From assembly GCF_004016445.2 (NCBI RefSeq), contig NZ_SADT02000006.1, positions 124,001-188,000 of the forward strand: a stretch of DNA of 64,000 bases, given 5' to 3'. Each line of letters opens with the position of its first letter. Within the stretch, counting starts at the first letter, position 1. Of the stretch, positions 42,719 to 51,722 are shown piece after piece. Origin of the DNA: Mesorhizobium sp. M2E.F.Ca.ET.219.01.1.1. GTDB taxonomy: Bacteria; Pseudomonadota; Alphaproteobacteria; Rhizobiales; Rhizobiaceae. Both the position numbers and the translations under genes were made by a program. The notes beneath the pieces were generated by a model. It worked only from the letters and a program-made list of their open reading frames with translations. It did no database searches and was not told the origin of the DNA.

Positions 42719-43150
42719 ATGGCCGAGCTCGCCAAGACACCGGAGCCGGGATCGGAAGAGGCGATCCGCGCCTATAAGACGATCCTGTCGCATGTCATCG
42801 ACCAGCGCCCGTCCGGCATGCGCCAGCGGCTGGCCGACGCGCTCGGCAAGCACCGCAGCTTCGTCACGCAGATATCGAGCCCGGCCTATTCGATCCCGAT
42901 CCCGTCAAAGCATCTGCCCTCCATCTTTACCGTCTGCCATTTCAGCCAGGCCGAGCGCGACCAGTTCATGGCCGCCTATCACCAGGCGCATCCCGGCAAG
43001 GCGACCGCGGCGTCCGGGCCGCGCAGGACACGCCATGTCTCGCTGATCGTGCCGGATTTCGGCGACGACAAGCAGAACGCGGCGCTCGACCGGGCGATCA
43101 ACGACTTCATCCAGAAAATAACCAGCATCGCCGGCAAGGGCAGCGGCTAG
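42719..43150 (+). CDS. Small protein with XRE-like helix-turn-helix, in Dha-PTS operon
   Basis: 143 residues, begins 4 bases after the EI stop. The region GMRQRLADALGKHRSFVTQI (33-52) followed by SIPIPSKHLPSIFTVCHFSQ has the look of an XRE/lambda-repressor-type HTH, though the usual SxxxSxxE-type pattern is altered. The C-terminal part (about 105-138, HVSLIVPDFGDDKQNAALDR) is short and acidic. I do not recognise a named family. It could be a regulator of this operon or a structural partner of the PTS proteins. Followed after 24 bases by dhaK. Confidence 0.6.
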   Translation: MAELAKTPEPGSEEAIRAYKTILSHVIDQRPSGMRQRLADALGKHRSFVTQISSPAYSIPIPSKHLPSIFTVCHFSQAERDQFMAAYHQAHPGKATAASGPRRTRHVSLIVPDFGDDKQNAALDRAINDFIQKITSIAGKGSG

Positions 43151-43174
43151 AGCGGGGAGCATGGGAGGACTGCC

Positions 43175-44161
43175 ATGAAGAAATTCATCAATTCGGTGGA
43201 GACGGTGCTGACCGAAAGCCTCGACGGCTTTGCGGCGGCTCATGCCGATATCCTCGTGCTTGGCGACGACCACAAATTCATCCGCCGCAAGGAGCTGAAG
43301 CCCGGCAAGGTGGCGCTGATCTCGGGCGGCGGCTCCGGCCATGAGCCGCTGCATGGCGGGCTGGTCGGCCACGGCATGCTGGACGCCGCCTGCCCCGGCC
43401 AGATCTTCACCTCGCCGACGCCCGACCAGATGCTCGCGGCCGTTGCAGCCGTCGACACCGGCGCCGGCTGCCTGTTCATCGTCAAGAATTACGAAGGCGA
43501 TGTGATGAATTTCGACATGGCGGCCGAGATGGCGGACGGCGTGCTCAAGGTGGTGACCAATGACGACGTCGCGGTCGAGAACTCGTCCTACACGACCGGG
43601 CGGCGCGGCGTGGCCGGCACCCTGGTGGTGGAAAAGATCGTCGGCGCCGCGGCCGAGAAGGGCATGGCCCTGCCCGCGCTCAAGGCGCTGGGCGATCGCG
43701 TCAACGCCGCGACGCGCTCGATGGGCGTGGCGCTGACCAGCGGCACGGTGCCCGCCGCCGGCAAGCCGACCTTCGAGATCGGCGACGGCGAGATGGAGTT
43801 CGGCGTCGGGATCCATGGCGAGCCCGGCCGGCGGCGCGATGCGCTGAAGAGCGCCGATGCCATCGCCGAGGAGGTCTGCGCGGCGATCGCCGGCGATCTC
43901 GGCGACCGCGGCAAGGGGCCGGCGCTGCTGTTCGTCAACGGCTTCGGCGGCACGCCGTCGATGGAGCTCTATCTGATGTACAACAGCGCCCGCAGGATAT
44001 TCGAGAGACAGGGCGTGACGGTGATCCGCTCGCTCGTCGGTTCGTACGTGACCTCGCTCGACATGGCCGGATGCTCGATCACGCTGACCATACTCGACGA
44101 CGACATGACGGCCCTATGGGATGCTCCGGTGCACACGGCTGCGCTTCGCTGGGGGATGTAG
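43175..44161 (+). CDS. dhaK: Dihydroxyacetone kinase substrate-binding subunit DhaK
   Basis: 328 residues. GGGSGHEPLHGGLVGHGML (51-69) and covalent-binding His214 in VGIHGEPGRRR are intact; C-terminal MAGCSITLTILDDDMTALWD matches DhaK. It holds dihydroxyacetone and gets phosphate from DhaL. GGGAGG precedes the ATG. Last gene of the block; 64 bases separate it from the nucleotidyltransferase. Together with dhaL, dhaM, HPr and EI it makes a full PEP-dependent kinase. Confidence 0.92.
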   Translation: MKKFINSVETVLTESLDGFAAAHADILVLGDDHKFIRRKELKPGKVALISGGGSGHEPLHGGLVGHGMLDAACPGQIFTSPTPDQMLAAVAAVDTGAGCLFIVKNYEGDVMNFDMAAEMADGVLKVVTNDDVAVENSSYTTGRRGVAGTLVVEKIVGAAAEKGMALPALKALGDRVNAATRSMGVALTSGTVPAAGKPTFEIGDGEMEFGVGIHGEPGRRRDALKSADAIAEEVCAAIAGDLGDRGKGPALLFVNGFGGTPSMELYLMYNSARRIFERQGVTVIRSLVGSYVTSLDMAGCSITLTILDDDMTALWDAPVHTAALRWGM

Positions 44162-44225
44162 GCGTCGCTGGCTTCCCCGGTGCTTTTCTGGCAAGCATGC
44201 GCGAAACCTTGCTGCCGCCTGAACG

Positions 44226-45251
44226 ATGCTGCCCGAGCTTTCGCCTGCCCAGGAAAAACTGCTGATCAACCTTGCGGACCCCGAGGCGCCAGCCGATTGG
44301 GATAAGGATGTTTCCGCAGGCGACCTGTTGGCGCTGCTGGCCAATGCCGAGTTCCACGGGGTGCTGCCGATCATGCTGCGCAAGTTCAGGGAACGAGGCG
44401 ACGCCAATCTGCCGAAAGACGCGAGGCTGCTGCAGAAGCTGACCGAGCTGCGCGACCAGATGACGACGGCAACCGGGCAGTCGATGCTGCTGCAATATCA
44501 CGGCGACCGCATCATGAAGGCGCTGGCGGCGAAAGGCATTCCGGCCCGGATCGTCAAGGGACCGGTGTTCGCGCGCAGGCTCTACCGCCAGCTTGCCGAC
44601 CGGCCGTTCACCGACATCGACATCCTCGTCGACCCCACCAGCATCGATGCGGCCAATAGGACGATCGCCGAATGTGGCTTCGTGCTCGGCAGCGGCGAGA
44701 CCGAGTCACACACGCTGCAGGAATTCAAATGGCTGGAGAAAGAGAATTCCAGCCTGCTTATCGAATTGCACGGCAACCTGGTGCATGACACCGGCATGCG
44801 CCGGCGCCTGTCGCTCGGCTTCCGCGAGCTGCAGGCGATCGACGGCGGCGAAACCGACACGCCGGCCGCGCTGCTGACCATCGGCATCGTCCATGCTGCC
44901 GGCGGCCACAAATTCCACCGGCTGCAGCTCTGCGTCGACGTGCTGCAAGGCGTGCGGGCGCTGAGATCGCCGGAAGAGGAAGCGCGGCTGCTCGAGGCCG
45001 CCCGTATGACCGGCATCGAGCTCGAGCTGGCGACGGTCCTCAACGTCACCGGACGCCTGTTCGACGCGCCGCGCGCGATCGAGCTCGCCGATCGCATCAA
45101 GCCGGACCTTTCGATAAGGCTGGCGAAGTGGCTGATCACCGGCAACATGCTGCTGCGTGTCAACTCGCGCGAGAAGCTGCGCTCGCGCCTCAGCCGAGAC
45201 GCCTTCCGCTGGGTGCAGAGGCTGGCGCGGGCGCGGCCCTATCCGGCCTGA
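44226..45251 (+). CDS. Nucleotidyltransferase (NTP_transf_5 type), lasso/HPr-rel-A associated
   Basis: 341 residues. PARIVKGPVFARRLYRQLAD followed by RPFTDIDILVD (Asp130, Asp132) is the NTase catalytic pattern of the uncharacterised NTP_transf_5 group. Such genes go with HprK-like kinases, PqqD-like and transglutaminase-like B2 proteins in lasso-peptide and related clusters, which is exactly what lies here on the opposite strand. Convergent with the kinase gene, with 13 bases of overlap. It may nucleotidylate a peptide or small molecule; nothing shows the substrate. No signal peptide, so cytoplasmic. Confidence 0.82.
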   Translation: MLPELSPAQEKLLINLADPEAPADWDKDVSAGDLLALLANAEFHGVLPIMLRKFRERGDANLPKDARLLQKLTELRDQMTTATGQSMLLQYHGDRIMKALAAKGIPARIVKGPVFARRLYRQLADRPFTDIDILVDPTSIDAANRTIAECGFVLGSGETESHTLQEFKWLEKENSSLLIELHGNLVHDTGMRRRLSLGFRELQAIDGGETDTPAALLTIGIVHAAGGHKFHRLQLCVDVLQGVRALRSPEEEARLLEAARMTGIELELATVLNVTGRLFDAPRAIELADRIKPDLSIRLAKWLITGNMLLRVNSREKLRSRLSRDAFRWVQRLARARPYPA

Positions 45252-46225
45252 CGCAGCGCTGCGCGGACCAGCTGCGCCGCTTCGACTGGCCTCGCGCCCA
45301 CTTCCAGCGTGAAGGTCGGCACCGTCTTGACCAATGCCGCGATCGTCGCCATTCGCCTTTTCTGCAGCGGCAAAAGGCCGGTCATGCCGGTCCTCACATT
45401 GTCGGAGGCTAAAGCCACCATGGCATCGGTCCTCGGCATGGGCACGAGCCTTGTCTCGCCGTCCGCCGAGCGGGCGAGATGCAGAAGCGCCGCGACTGGC
45501 CTGGCGCGAACATCCTCGACGCGGATGATCTCGCCAAGGCGATCGAGCGACACGGCCTGCTCGCCCTCCGCATCCCATGTCTCGCCAAGGCAGGGCAACA
45601 CGAAAGGCAGCATCGCTGCGGTGTGGCGATGGATCTTCACTTTGCGCGGCATGCCCCAGGCCGTGACGCCGTCCTGTGTCGCCCTGAGAATCATGACGTC
45701 GTCGGAACAGAGGCCGAAGCCCTGCGAGGCGAGCGCCAGCGACGTCGTCGACTTGCCGGTGCCGCTCGGCGCATGGATCAGCACGAGCGCTTCGCTGCCC
45801 GGCAGCGTCAGGCCGGCCGTGTGCAGCATGTGCTGCCCTCCGGCATCGAGCGCGGCATCCAGCGCCATCATCAGCAGCGTCCATTTGATCTTGCTGTCAG
45901 GATGAACGCGGATTTCGGCGCAGCCCTCCGCGTCGCGGATCGACAGCGTCTGCTGGCCTGGAAAGACGAGGTGGAAGACGTCTCCGGCGTCGATCATCCG
46001 GCAATGGCCATCGAAGGGCACTTCGCCATCGAACGCCAATTTTCCCTCGGGATTCTCGGACAATTGCGGCGTTTCGACGATGTCGACGCGAAAGCCGGGC
46101 TGGATAGGATCGCTCACGCGCAGGGCGCCGAGCATCAGGTCGAAGCTCGGCCAGAGGTCGGCGCGGGCGGCGGTGACGCTTATGACCTGCCCTTTGAGGT
46201 CGTAGCAGAAAGTCTGGTCGCTCAA
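45239..46225 (-). CDS. HprK-like serine kinase of a RiPP/HPr-rel-A type cassette
   Basis: 328 residues from a TTG at 46225 that overlaps the B2 stop in TTGA; the frame is open to 46930 but those codons overlap the B2 and PqqD genes. N-terminal part (1-130) is beta-rich and unassigned. The P-loop APSGTGKST (152-160) and CSDDVMIL (173-180) belong to the HPr kinase C-terminal fold. Relatives in lasso clusters (for example paeninodin) phosphorylate the precursor peptide. It differs from canonical HPrK in its long N terminus. Part of a tightly coupled three-gene unit with B1 and B2. Confidence 0.85.
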   Translation of the reverse strand: MSDQTFCYDLKGQVISVTAARADLWPSFDLMLGALRVSDPIQPGFRVDIVETPQLSENPEGKLAFDGEVPFDGHCRMIDAGDVFHLVFPGQQTLSIRDAEGCAEIRVHPDSKIKWTLLMMALDAALDAGGQHMLHTAGLTLPGSEALVLIHAPSGTGKSTTSLALASQGFGLCSDDVMILRATQDGVTAWGMPRKVKIHRHTAAMLPFVLPCLGETWDAEGEQAVSLDRLGEIIRVEDVRARPVAALLHLARSADGETRLVPMPRTDAMVALASDNVRTGMTGLLPLQKRRMATIAALVKTVPTFTLEVGARPVEAAQLVRAALRQAG

Positions 46226-46653
46226 GCAGCGGACGCCTTCACGCTGGGCGGGTGGCGGTAGATCTCCACCATGCCGGGCTGGCTGTCGCTGACCACCGGC
46301 TTGCCGTCGAGGCAGACCCAGCAATGCGCCGACAGTCGGGGTTCGTGCATCGATTTGGCGTCGACACCGAAACGCAGCTCCGGATCGAGACCGGCCATGC
46401 GCAGAAAGCGGAAGCCGAGCAGACCCTCGCGGAGGCATCTGCGGTCGCGCATGAACCAGGGCCGCCGCACCGTTCGGTTGACGCGCTGCACGATGTAGGT
46501 CCAGGGCAGGTCGCGATAGAGCGCGGGTGACTGCAGCGGCGCCAGCTTCAACACGCTTTCGAAATCGCGCCGGCCGACCAGCACCGGCAGCAGCCGGGCG
46601 CTGAGCCACAAATGGGCTCGGAACAGGACGCGCAGGACCGGTCCGTCGGTCAT
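46222..46653 (-). CDS. Lasso-peptide B2-type (transglutaminase-like) protein
   Basis: 143 residues. A Cys-His-Asp triad can be placed: Cys73 in RRCLREGLLGFRFLRMAG, His110 in SAHCWVCLDGKPV, and Asp123 in VVSDS. This is the pattern of McjB/B2 leader peptidases with a transglutaminase-like fold. In lasso systems B2 cuts the precursor after B1 binds the leader. Start ATG at 46653 overlaps the PqqD stop in TGATG; the end overlaps the kinase start. No cyclase gene is next to it. Confidence 0.85.
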   Translation of the reverse strand: MTDGPVLRVLFRAHLWLSARLLPVLVGRRDFESVLKLAPLQSPALYRDLPWTYIVQRVNRTVRRPWFMRDRRCLREGLLGFRFLRMAGLDPELRFGVDAKSMHEPRLSAHCWVCLDGKPVVSDSQPGMVEIYRHPPSVKASAA

Positions 46654-46940
46654 CACAAGCCCGGGTCGGCGAGGATGCCTTCAGCCACCAGCTCGGCGGC
46701 CAATTCGGCCATATCCCGATCGAGCGTCGCCTTGTCGACTTCGAATTCGTCCGACAACAGGTCGATGATCTGGTCGAGGCTGTGCGCGCCATCGACCTTG
46801 CCGAGAAAGGCCTCGGTCGTGTCATTGCAGGTGTAGAGCTGGCCGCTGCGCGCCAACAGCACGACGGCGCCATCGCCGACATGCTGCACCGACGCGTCGT
46901 CCGCCATCCGAAGCACCGTTTCAGAACCAATCTCAGCCAT
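46653..46940 (-). CDS. PqqD-family peptide chaperone (B1-like RRE protein)
   Basis: 95 residues: LRMADDASVQHVGDGAVVLL, ARSGQLYTCNDTTEAFLG and then a helical part (LDQIIDLLSDEFEVDKATLD). This is the PqqD fold, also called RiPP recognition element, that holds leader peptides. I chose the ATG at 46940 (MAEIGSE); GGGGAG lies nine bases upstream, and a longer frame from 47171 looks like non-coding Arg-rich sequence. First gene of the B1-B2-kinase unit. An overlapping 22-codon ORF ends across its start. Confidence 0.87.
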   Translation of the reverse strand: MAEIGSETVLRMADDASVQHVGDGAVVLLARSGQLYTCNDTTEAFLGKVDGAHSLDQIIDLLSDEFEVDKATLDRDMAELAAELVAEGILADPGL

Positions 46941-47001
46941 GCACCCGCTCCCCTTCGCCCGGGAGCAAATAGCGCGGCACCGCGAGGCTGTCCATCGCCA
47001 T
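46933..47001 (-). CDS. 22-codon ORF overlapping the pqqD-like start (doubtful)
   Basis: Reads MAMDSLAVPRYLLPGEGERV then HG and a stop, whose TGA falls in ATGGCTGA, so the last 8 bases overlap the PqqD start. That geometry would allow translational coupling. RYLLPG contains a YxxP like the leader motif bound by B1 proteins, but here it is near the end, not followed by a core peptide. No good ribosome site is seen. It may be a leader peptide, a remnant, or chance. Confidence 0.25.
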   Translation of the reverse strand: MAMDSLAVPRYLLPGEGERVHG

Positions 47002-47126
47002 GGACCGGCGGAGTGGACGACCGACCGTGCTGGGCGCCCCCGGCGTGAGGCGAATATTAGCGAGGTTATTGCCTTCCTGCCCTTGCGTAAGCTATGAGTC
47101 CGCCGGGCTTTGGGGAGTGATATTGT

Positions 47127-47243
47127 ATGCGTTACAATTGGGAACGGGCTCCGACGGCGTTCGAGCGCCATCGGAAAGCGCTGGCGGCGGCTATCCTGAT
47201 CGCGGGCGGTGTCGGGCTGATGCTGGCGGCGCTGCCGCTTTAA
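47127..47243 (+). CDS. 38-residue single-span membrane peptide (candidate)
   Basis: Polar N terminus (MRYNWERAPTAFERHRK) followed by one hydrophobic helix (ALAAAILIAGGVGLMLAALP). GGGGAG lies upstream at about 47113, eight bases or so from the ATG. Codon use is high-GC like real genes here. It is divergent from the B1-B2-kinase unit and 155 bases before prpE. No lasso-like ring residues or leader motif are evident, so it is not a clear precursor. Function unknown. Confidence 0.45.
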   Translation: MRYNWERAPTAFERHRKALAAAILIAGGVGLMLAALPL

Positions 47244-47398
47244 GCCGGCTTATATCGCGGACAGCAAGAGCGGCGACACCAATGGCGGCGCCGGACACGG
47301 ACGCTTGCCGGCGATATCGACGAAAGTCAGGAAGACATGGCCTATAAAAGCGACTTAGGCTATTCGCAGACGACAAAATGTCCTGGGAGGGAATGTCG

Positions 47399-49306
<1,908 letters not shown>

Positions 49307-49429
49307 CTGCCCAGCAGACGGGCCGCGTTAACGACGAATTAACCAATATGTCTTGCGATGCAATCGCTTGTTGTGCAGCGCAGCAGCGGACTTTAAAGTT
49401 CGTTCGGGGGGCCATACCGAAAGCACGGC

Positions 49430-49700
49430 ATGGCTCAGCTCAAAACGACATTTGGCGGCGTCGACATTCTGCGATTCCTGGCTGCCGTCATGGTGATGTT
49501 CCATCACTATGGCTTCTGGGTCTGGGCTTTCCCCGACAGCATTTCGGCACGCGCGACCGGCGGCATCCCGCCCCATTCCGAAAATGGCCTTTGTTCGCTC
49601 CGGCTGGGTCGGCGTGCAGGTGTTCCTGATCGCGGCCGAGCCCCCTATCCGGCTGCAGCTCGACCACACCCTGTTCCGTTATCGATCGAAGGCCGCCTGA
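49430..49700 (+). pseudogene. Acyltransferase-3 remnant (frameshifted and truncated)
   Basis: The first frame gives FGGVDILRFLAAVMVMFHHY (about residues 8-27), the classic N terminus of OafA/NodX-type acyltransferases. After about 49570 the homology continues in the next frame as MAFVRSGWVGVQVF, then breaks off into an unrelated tail and a stop near 49700. Intact members have about 350 residues and ten membrane helices. So this is a decayed gene for sugar O-acylation, near the exo locus it may once have served. Confidence 0.75.
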
Positions 49701-49743
49701 CACGACTGCCGATCGCGCCGGTGTGGAATTGTTTGCATTCGGC

Positions 49744-50559
49744 ATGATATCGAGGCGCAAATCAGTGCAAGTATCCGAGCCTCAATCCGTGAGCCTGTTC
49801 CAACGATCGAGACGTCCTCGACCCGCGCCGCGTGAGCGCCTTGTCATGGATATGCGCGACACGATCGTCTATGCGATCGGCGACGTGCATGGCTGTCATG
49901 AAGAACTGCGCGCGCTGGAACAGAAAATCGAGCTCGACGCACAGCGGTTCCGCGGCCGCAAGATCATCATCATGCTGGGCGACTATATCGATCGTGGGCC
50001 GCATTCGCGGCGCGTGGTCGATCATCTGATGGCGCCGCCGCCGAGGGGCTTCCAGCGCGTCTGCCTGGTGGGAAACCATGAAGTCGCGCTGCTCCTCTAT
50101 CTGGACGGTCATCTGTCACGTGAAACCTGGCTCGGCTATGGCGGCCGCGAGACCCTGTTCTCCTACGGCGTCGACCCCGACCGGCTGATAAGCCTCTACG
50201 GGTCGAGCGCCGAGGCGGACGCGCGCATACGCGAGGCCATTCCCGCCAGCCATGTCGACTTCCTGCGCGTGCTGCCGGCGATGGTCTGCTCCGACCAATT
50301 CGTCTTCGTGCATGCCGGCATCCGGCCCGGCATAGCGCTGGAGGCGCAGGACGAGGACGACCTCCTCAACATCCGCGAGGAGTTCTTCGAGGCGGCACAC
50401 CGGCTCGACCGCTGGGTGGTGCACGGGCACACGATCGTCGACGTCCCGACGCTCGAGGGGCGCCGGCTCGACATCGACACCGGCGCCTTCGAGACGGGGC
50501 GGCTTACCGCGCTCAGGATCGTCGGCAAATACGGCCGGCTGCTGTCCTCACGGGATTGA
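49744..50559 (+). CDS. PPP-type metallophosphoesterase (serine/threonine phosphatase-like)
   Basis: 271 residues from ATG 49744; ATG 49846 is an alternative that would skip the basic, Pro-rich N terminus (1-35). Metal-binding motifs GDVHG (46-50), GDYIDRG (79-85), GNHE (110-113) and later VVHGHTIVD are those of lambda-type PPP phosphatases. They remove phosphate from proteins or small molecules with two metal ions. Substrate unknown. Lone gene between the acyltransferase remnant and the NmrA gene. Confidence 0.85.
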   Translation: MISRRKSVQVSEPQSVSLFQRSRRPRPAPRERLVMDMRDTIVYAIGDVHGCHEELRALEQKIELDAQRFRGRKIIIMLGDYIDRGPHSRRVVDHLMAPPPRGFQRVCLVGNHEVALLLYLDGHLSRETWLGYGGRETLFSYGVDPDRLISLYGSSAEADARIREAIPASHVDFLRVLPAMVCSDQFVFVHAGIRPGIALEAQDEDDLLNIREEFFEAAHRLDRWVVHGHTIVDVPTLEGRRLDIDTGAFETGRLTALRIVGKYGRLLSSRD

Positions 50560-50579
50560 AGAGAGCGCAGCTTTGCTCC

Positions 50580-51569
50580 TCAGGTCGGCGCGAGCTCAGT
50601 CTCGGCGACACCGTAGGACAGCAGGTCGCCCTGCCATTTGCTGCGCTTGAGGAACTGTTCCCAGGTCAGGGCATTCGGATCGATTTTCCGACTCCACGTC
50701 AGATCGCGCCCGGGGGCATAGTAGCCGTATTCGACAGCGTATTCGACCATGCCCACCAATTCGCGCACGAGATACTCGTTGCCGGCGAAACCCGGAAAAT
50801 GGCGCAACAAGTCTTCGCGCGAGTACGCCGAGACGTAGCGTGCGCGCCTGCCGGTGACGCGTGCGAACGTTTCCACCATTTGCTGCGCCGAGATAAACTC
50901 GCCTATTACCGGCAGAACCTCGCCGCCGTATCGCGTGGGGTGATCGAAGATCTCGCGCACTGCTGGACCCGCCCCAGTGAGCGGGTCGCAGAAGGGCATG
51001 GGGGTATCGGGCGGCAGGTATATGGCAAAATCTATACCGTCCTCGCCGCCTTGCGGAACGTAGTATTCCAGGAAGTTGGTGTAGTAAAACGCCAGGTACA
51101 CGAACGAGCTGCGTACGGGCAGGCCGCGAATGTAATCCTCTATCTTTGCCTTGTCCGTGAAATGTGGCGCCCACTTGGTATCTCCGGTGATCGCCTCGAC
51201 ATTTTCGAGCCCACTGAACACGACGTGTTCGACGCCCGCGGCCACTGCTGCATCGGCCAACTCCTTGCCGAGGTTGAGTTCGGGTTCCGCAGGCGGCACC
51301 TTGACGATCGGCGGCGTCATCAAGAACGCCCCGGCCGAACCTTTCAGTGCTTCGGTCAGTTCGGCCCGCCTGCCGAGTTCAAGGGGCGCGACCACGACGT
51401 CGGCGCCCTTCCGCGCCAAGGCCTGCGCGGGTTGGCTGTCAAGGCGCCGTGTCAGCGCGCGTACTCGGTAACGCCCACTGTCGAGCAACGCGTTGGCGAC
51501 GCTACGGCCCTGCTTGCTCGAGGCGCCAACAACGGTGATCAGAGGTTTGGCAGTATCTTTCTGGCTCAT
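50580..51569 (-). CDS. NmrA/SDR-a family NAD(P)-binding protein
   Basis: 329 residues from ATG 51569 (AGGAG upstream); the frame is open to 51623. Rossmann nucleotide motif ITVVGASSKQGRSVANALLD with the NmrA-like GASSKQG variant, and VEHVVFSGLENVEAITGD. NmrA-type proteins sense NAD(P) or act as atypical reductases. Divergent from a LysR gene across 153 bases, the usual arrangement for a regulator and its target. Confidence 0.85.
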   Translation of the reverse strand: MSQKDTAKPLITVVGASSKQGRSVANALLDSGRYRVRALTRRLDSQPAQALARKGADVVVAPLELGRRAELTEALKGSAGAFLMTPPIVKVPPAEPELNLGKELADAAVAAGVEHVVFSGLENVEAITGDTKWAPHFTDKAKIEDYIRGLPVRSSFVYLAFYYTNFLEYYVPQGGEDGIDFAIYLPPDTPMPFCDPLTGAGPAVREIFDHPTRYGGEVLPVIGEFISAQQMVETFARVTGRRARYVSAYSREDLLRHFPGFAGNEYLVRELVGMVEYAVEYGYYAPGRDLTWSRKIDPNALTWEQFLKRSKWQGDLLSYGVAETELAPT

Positions 51570-51683
51570 GTTGGTTCTCCTGTCTCTCAGATTGAAACCG
51601 GTCGGTGTCCGGCTGACGAGCACAGCGGGCGTGCCGAGAGCGGTTCCCGCTTCATCGAGAAGTATTTCGGGTCTTTCGCGGTA

Positions 51684-51700
51684 TTTTTGAAATTCTAAAA
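51684..51700. promoter_or_regulatory. Imperfect palindrome, candidate LysR-type operator
   Basis: TTTTTGAAATTCTAAAA has 7 of 8 arm positions paired around a central A. It lies 22 bases before the LysR start and 114 bases before the NmrA start. AT-rich palindromes at this place commonly bind the divergent LysR protein. It does not show a perfect T-N11-A box, so the call is weak. Confidence 0.35.
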
Positions 51701-51722
51701 ATGTTCAGGTACTATCCATTTC

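Noticed and set aside
45239..46930. 563-residue form of the HprK-like kinase
   Set aside because: The extra N terminus overlaps the B2 and PqqD genes in another frame and shows no domain; TTG 46225 in a TTGA overlap is more likely.
46653..47171. Longer PqqD-like protein starting at 47171
   Set aside because: The extra 77 residues are Arg/Ser-rich and unlike any PqqD protein; the ATG at 46940 has a ribosome site.
47127..47243. The 38-residue peptide as the lasso precursor of the cassette
   Set aside because: No YxxP leader, no ring-closing Gly/Ala and Asp/Glu arrangement, and its second half is a membrane helix.
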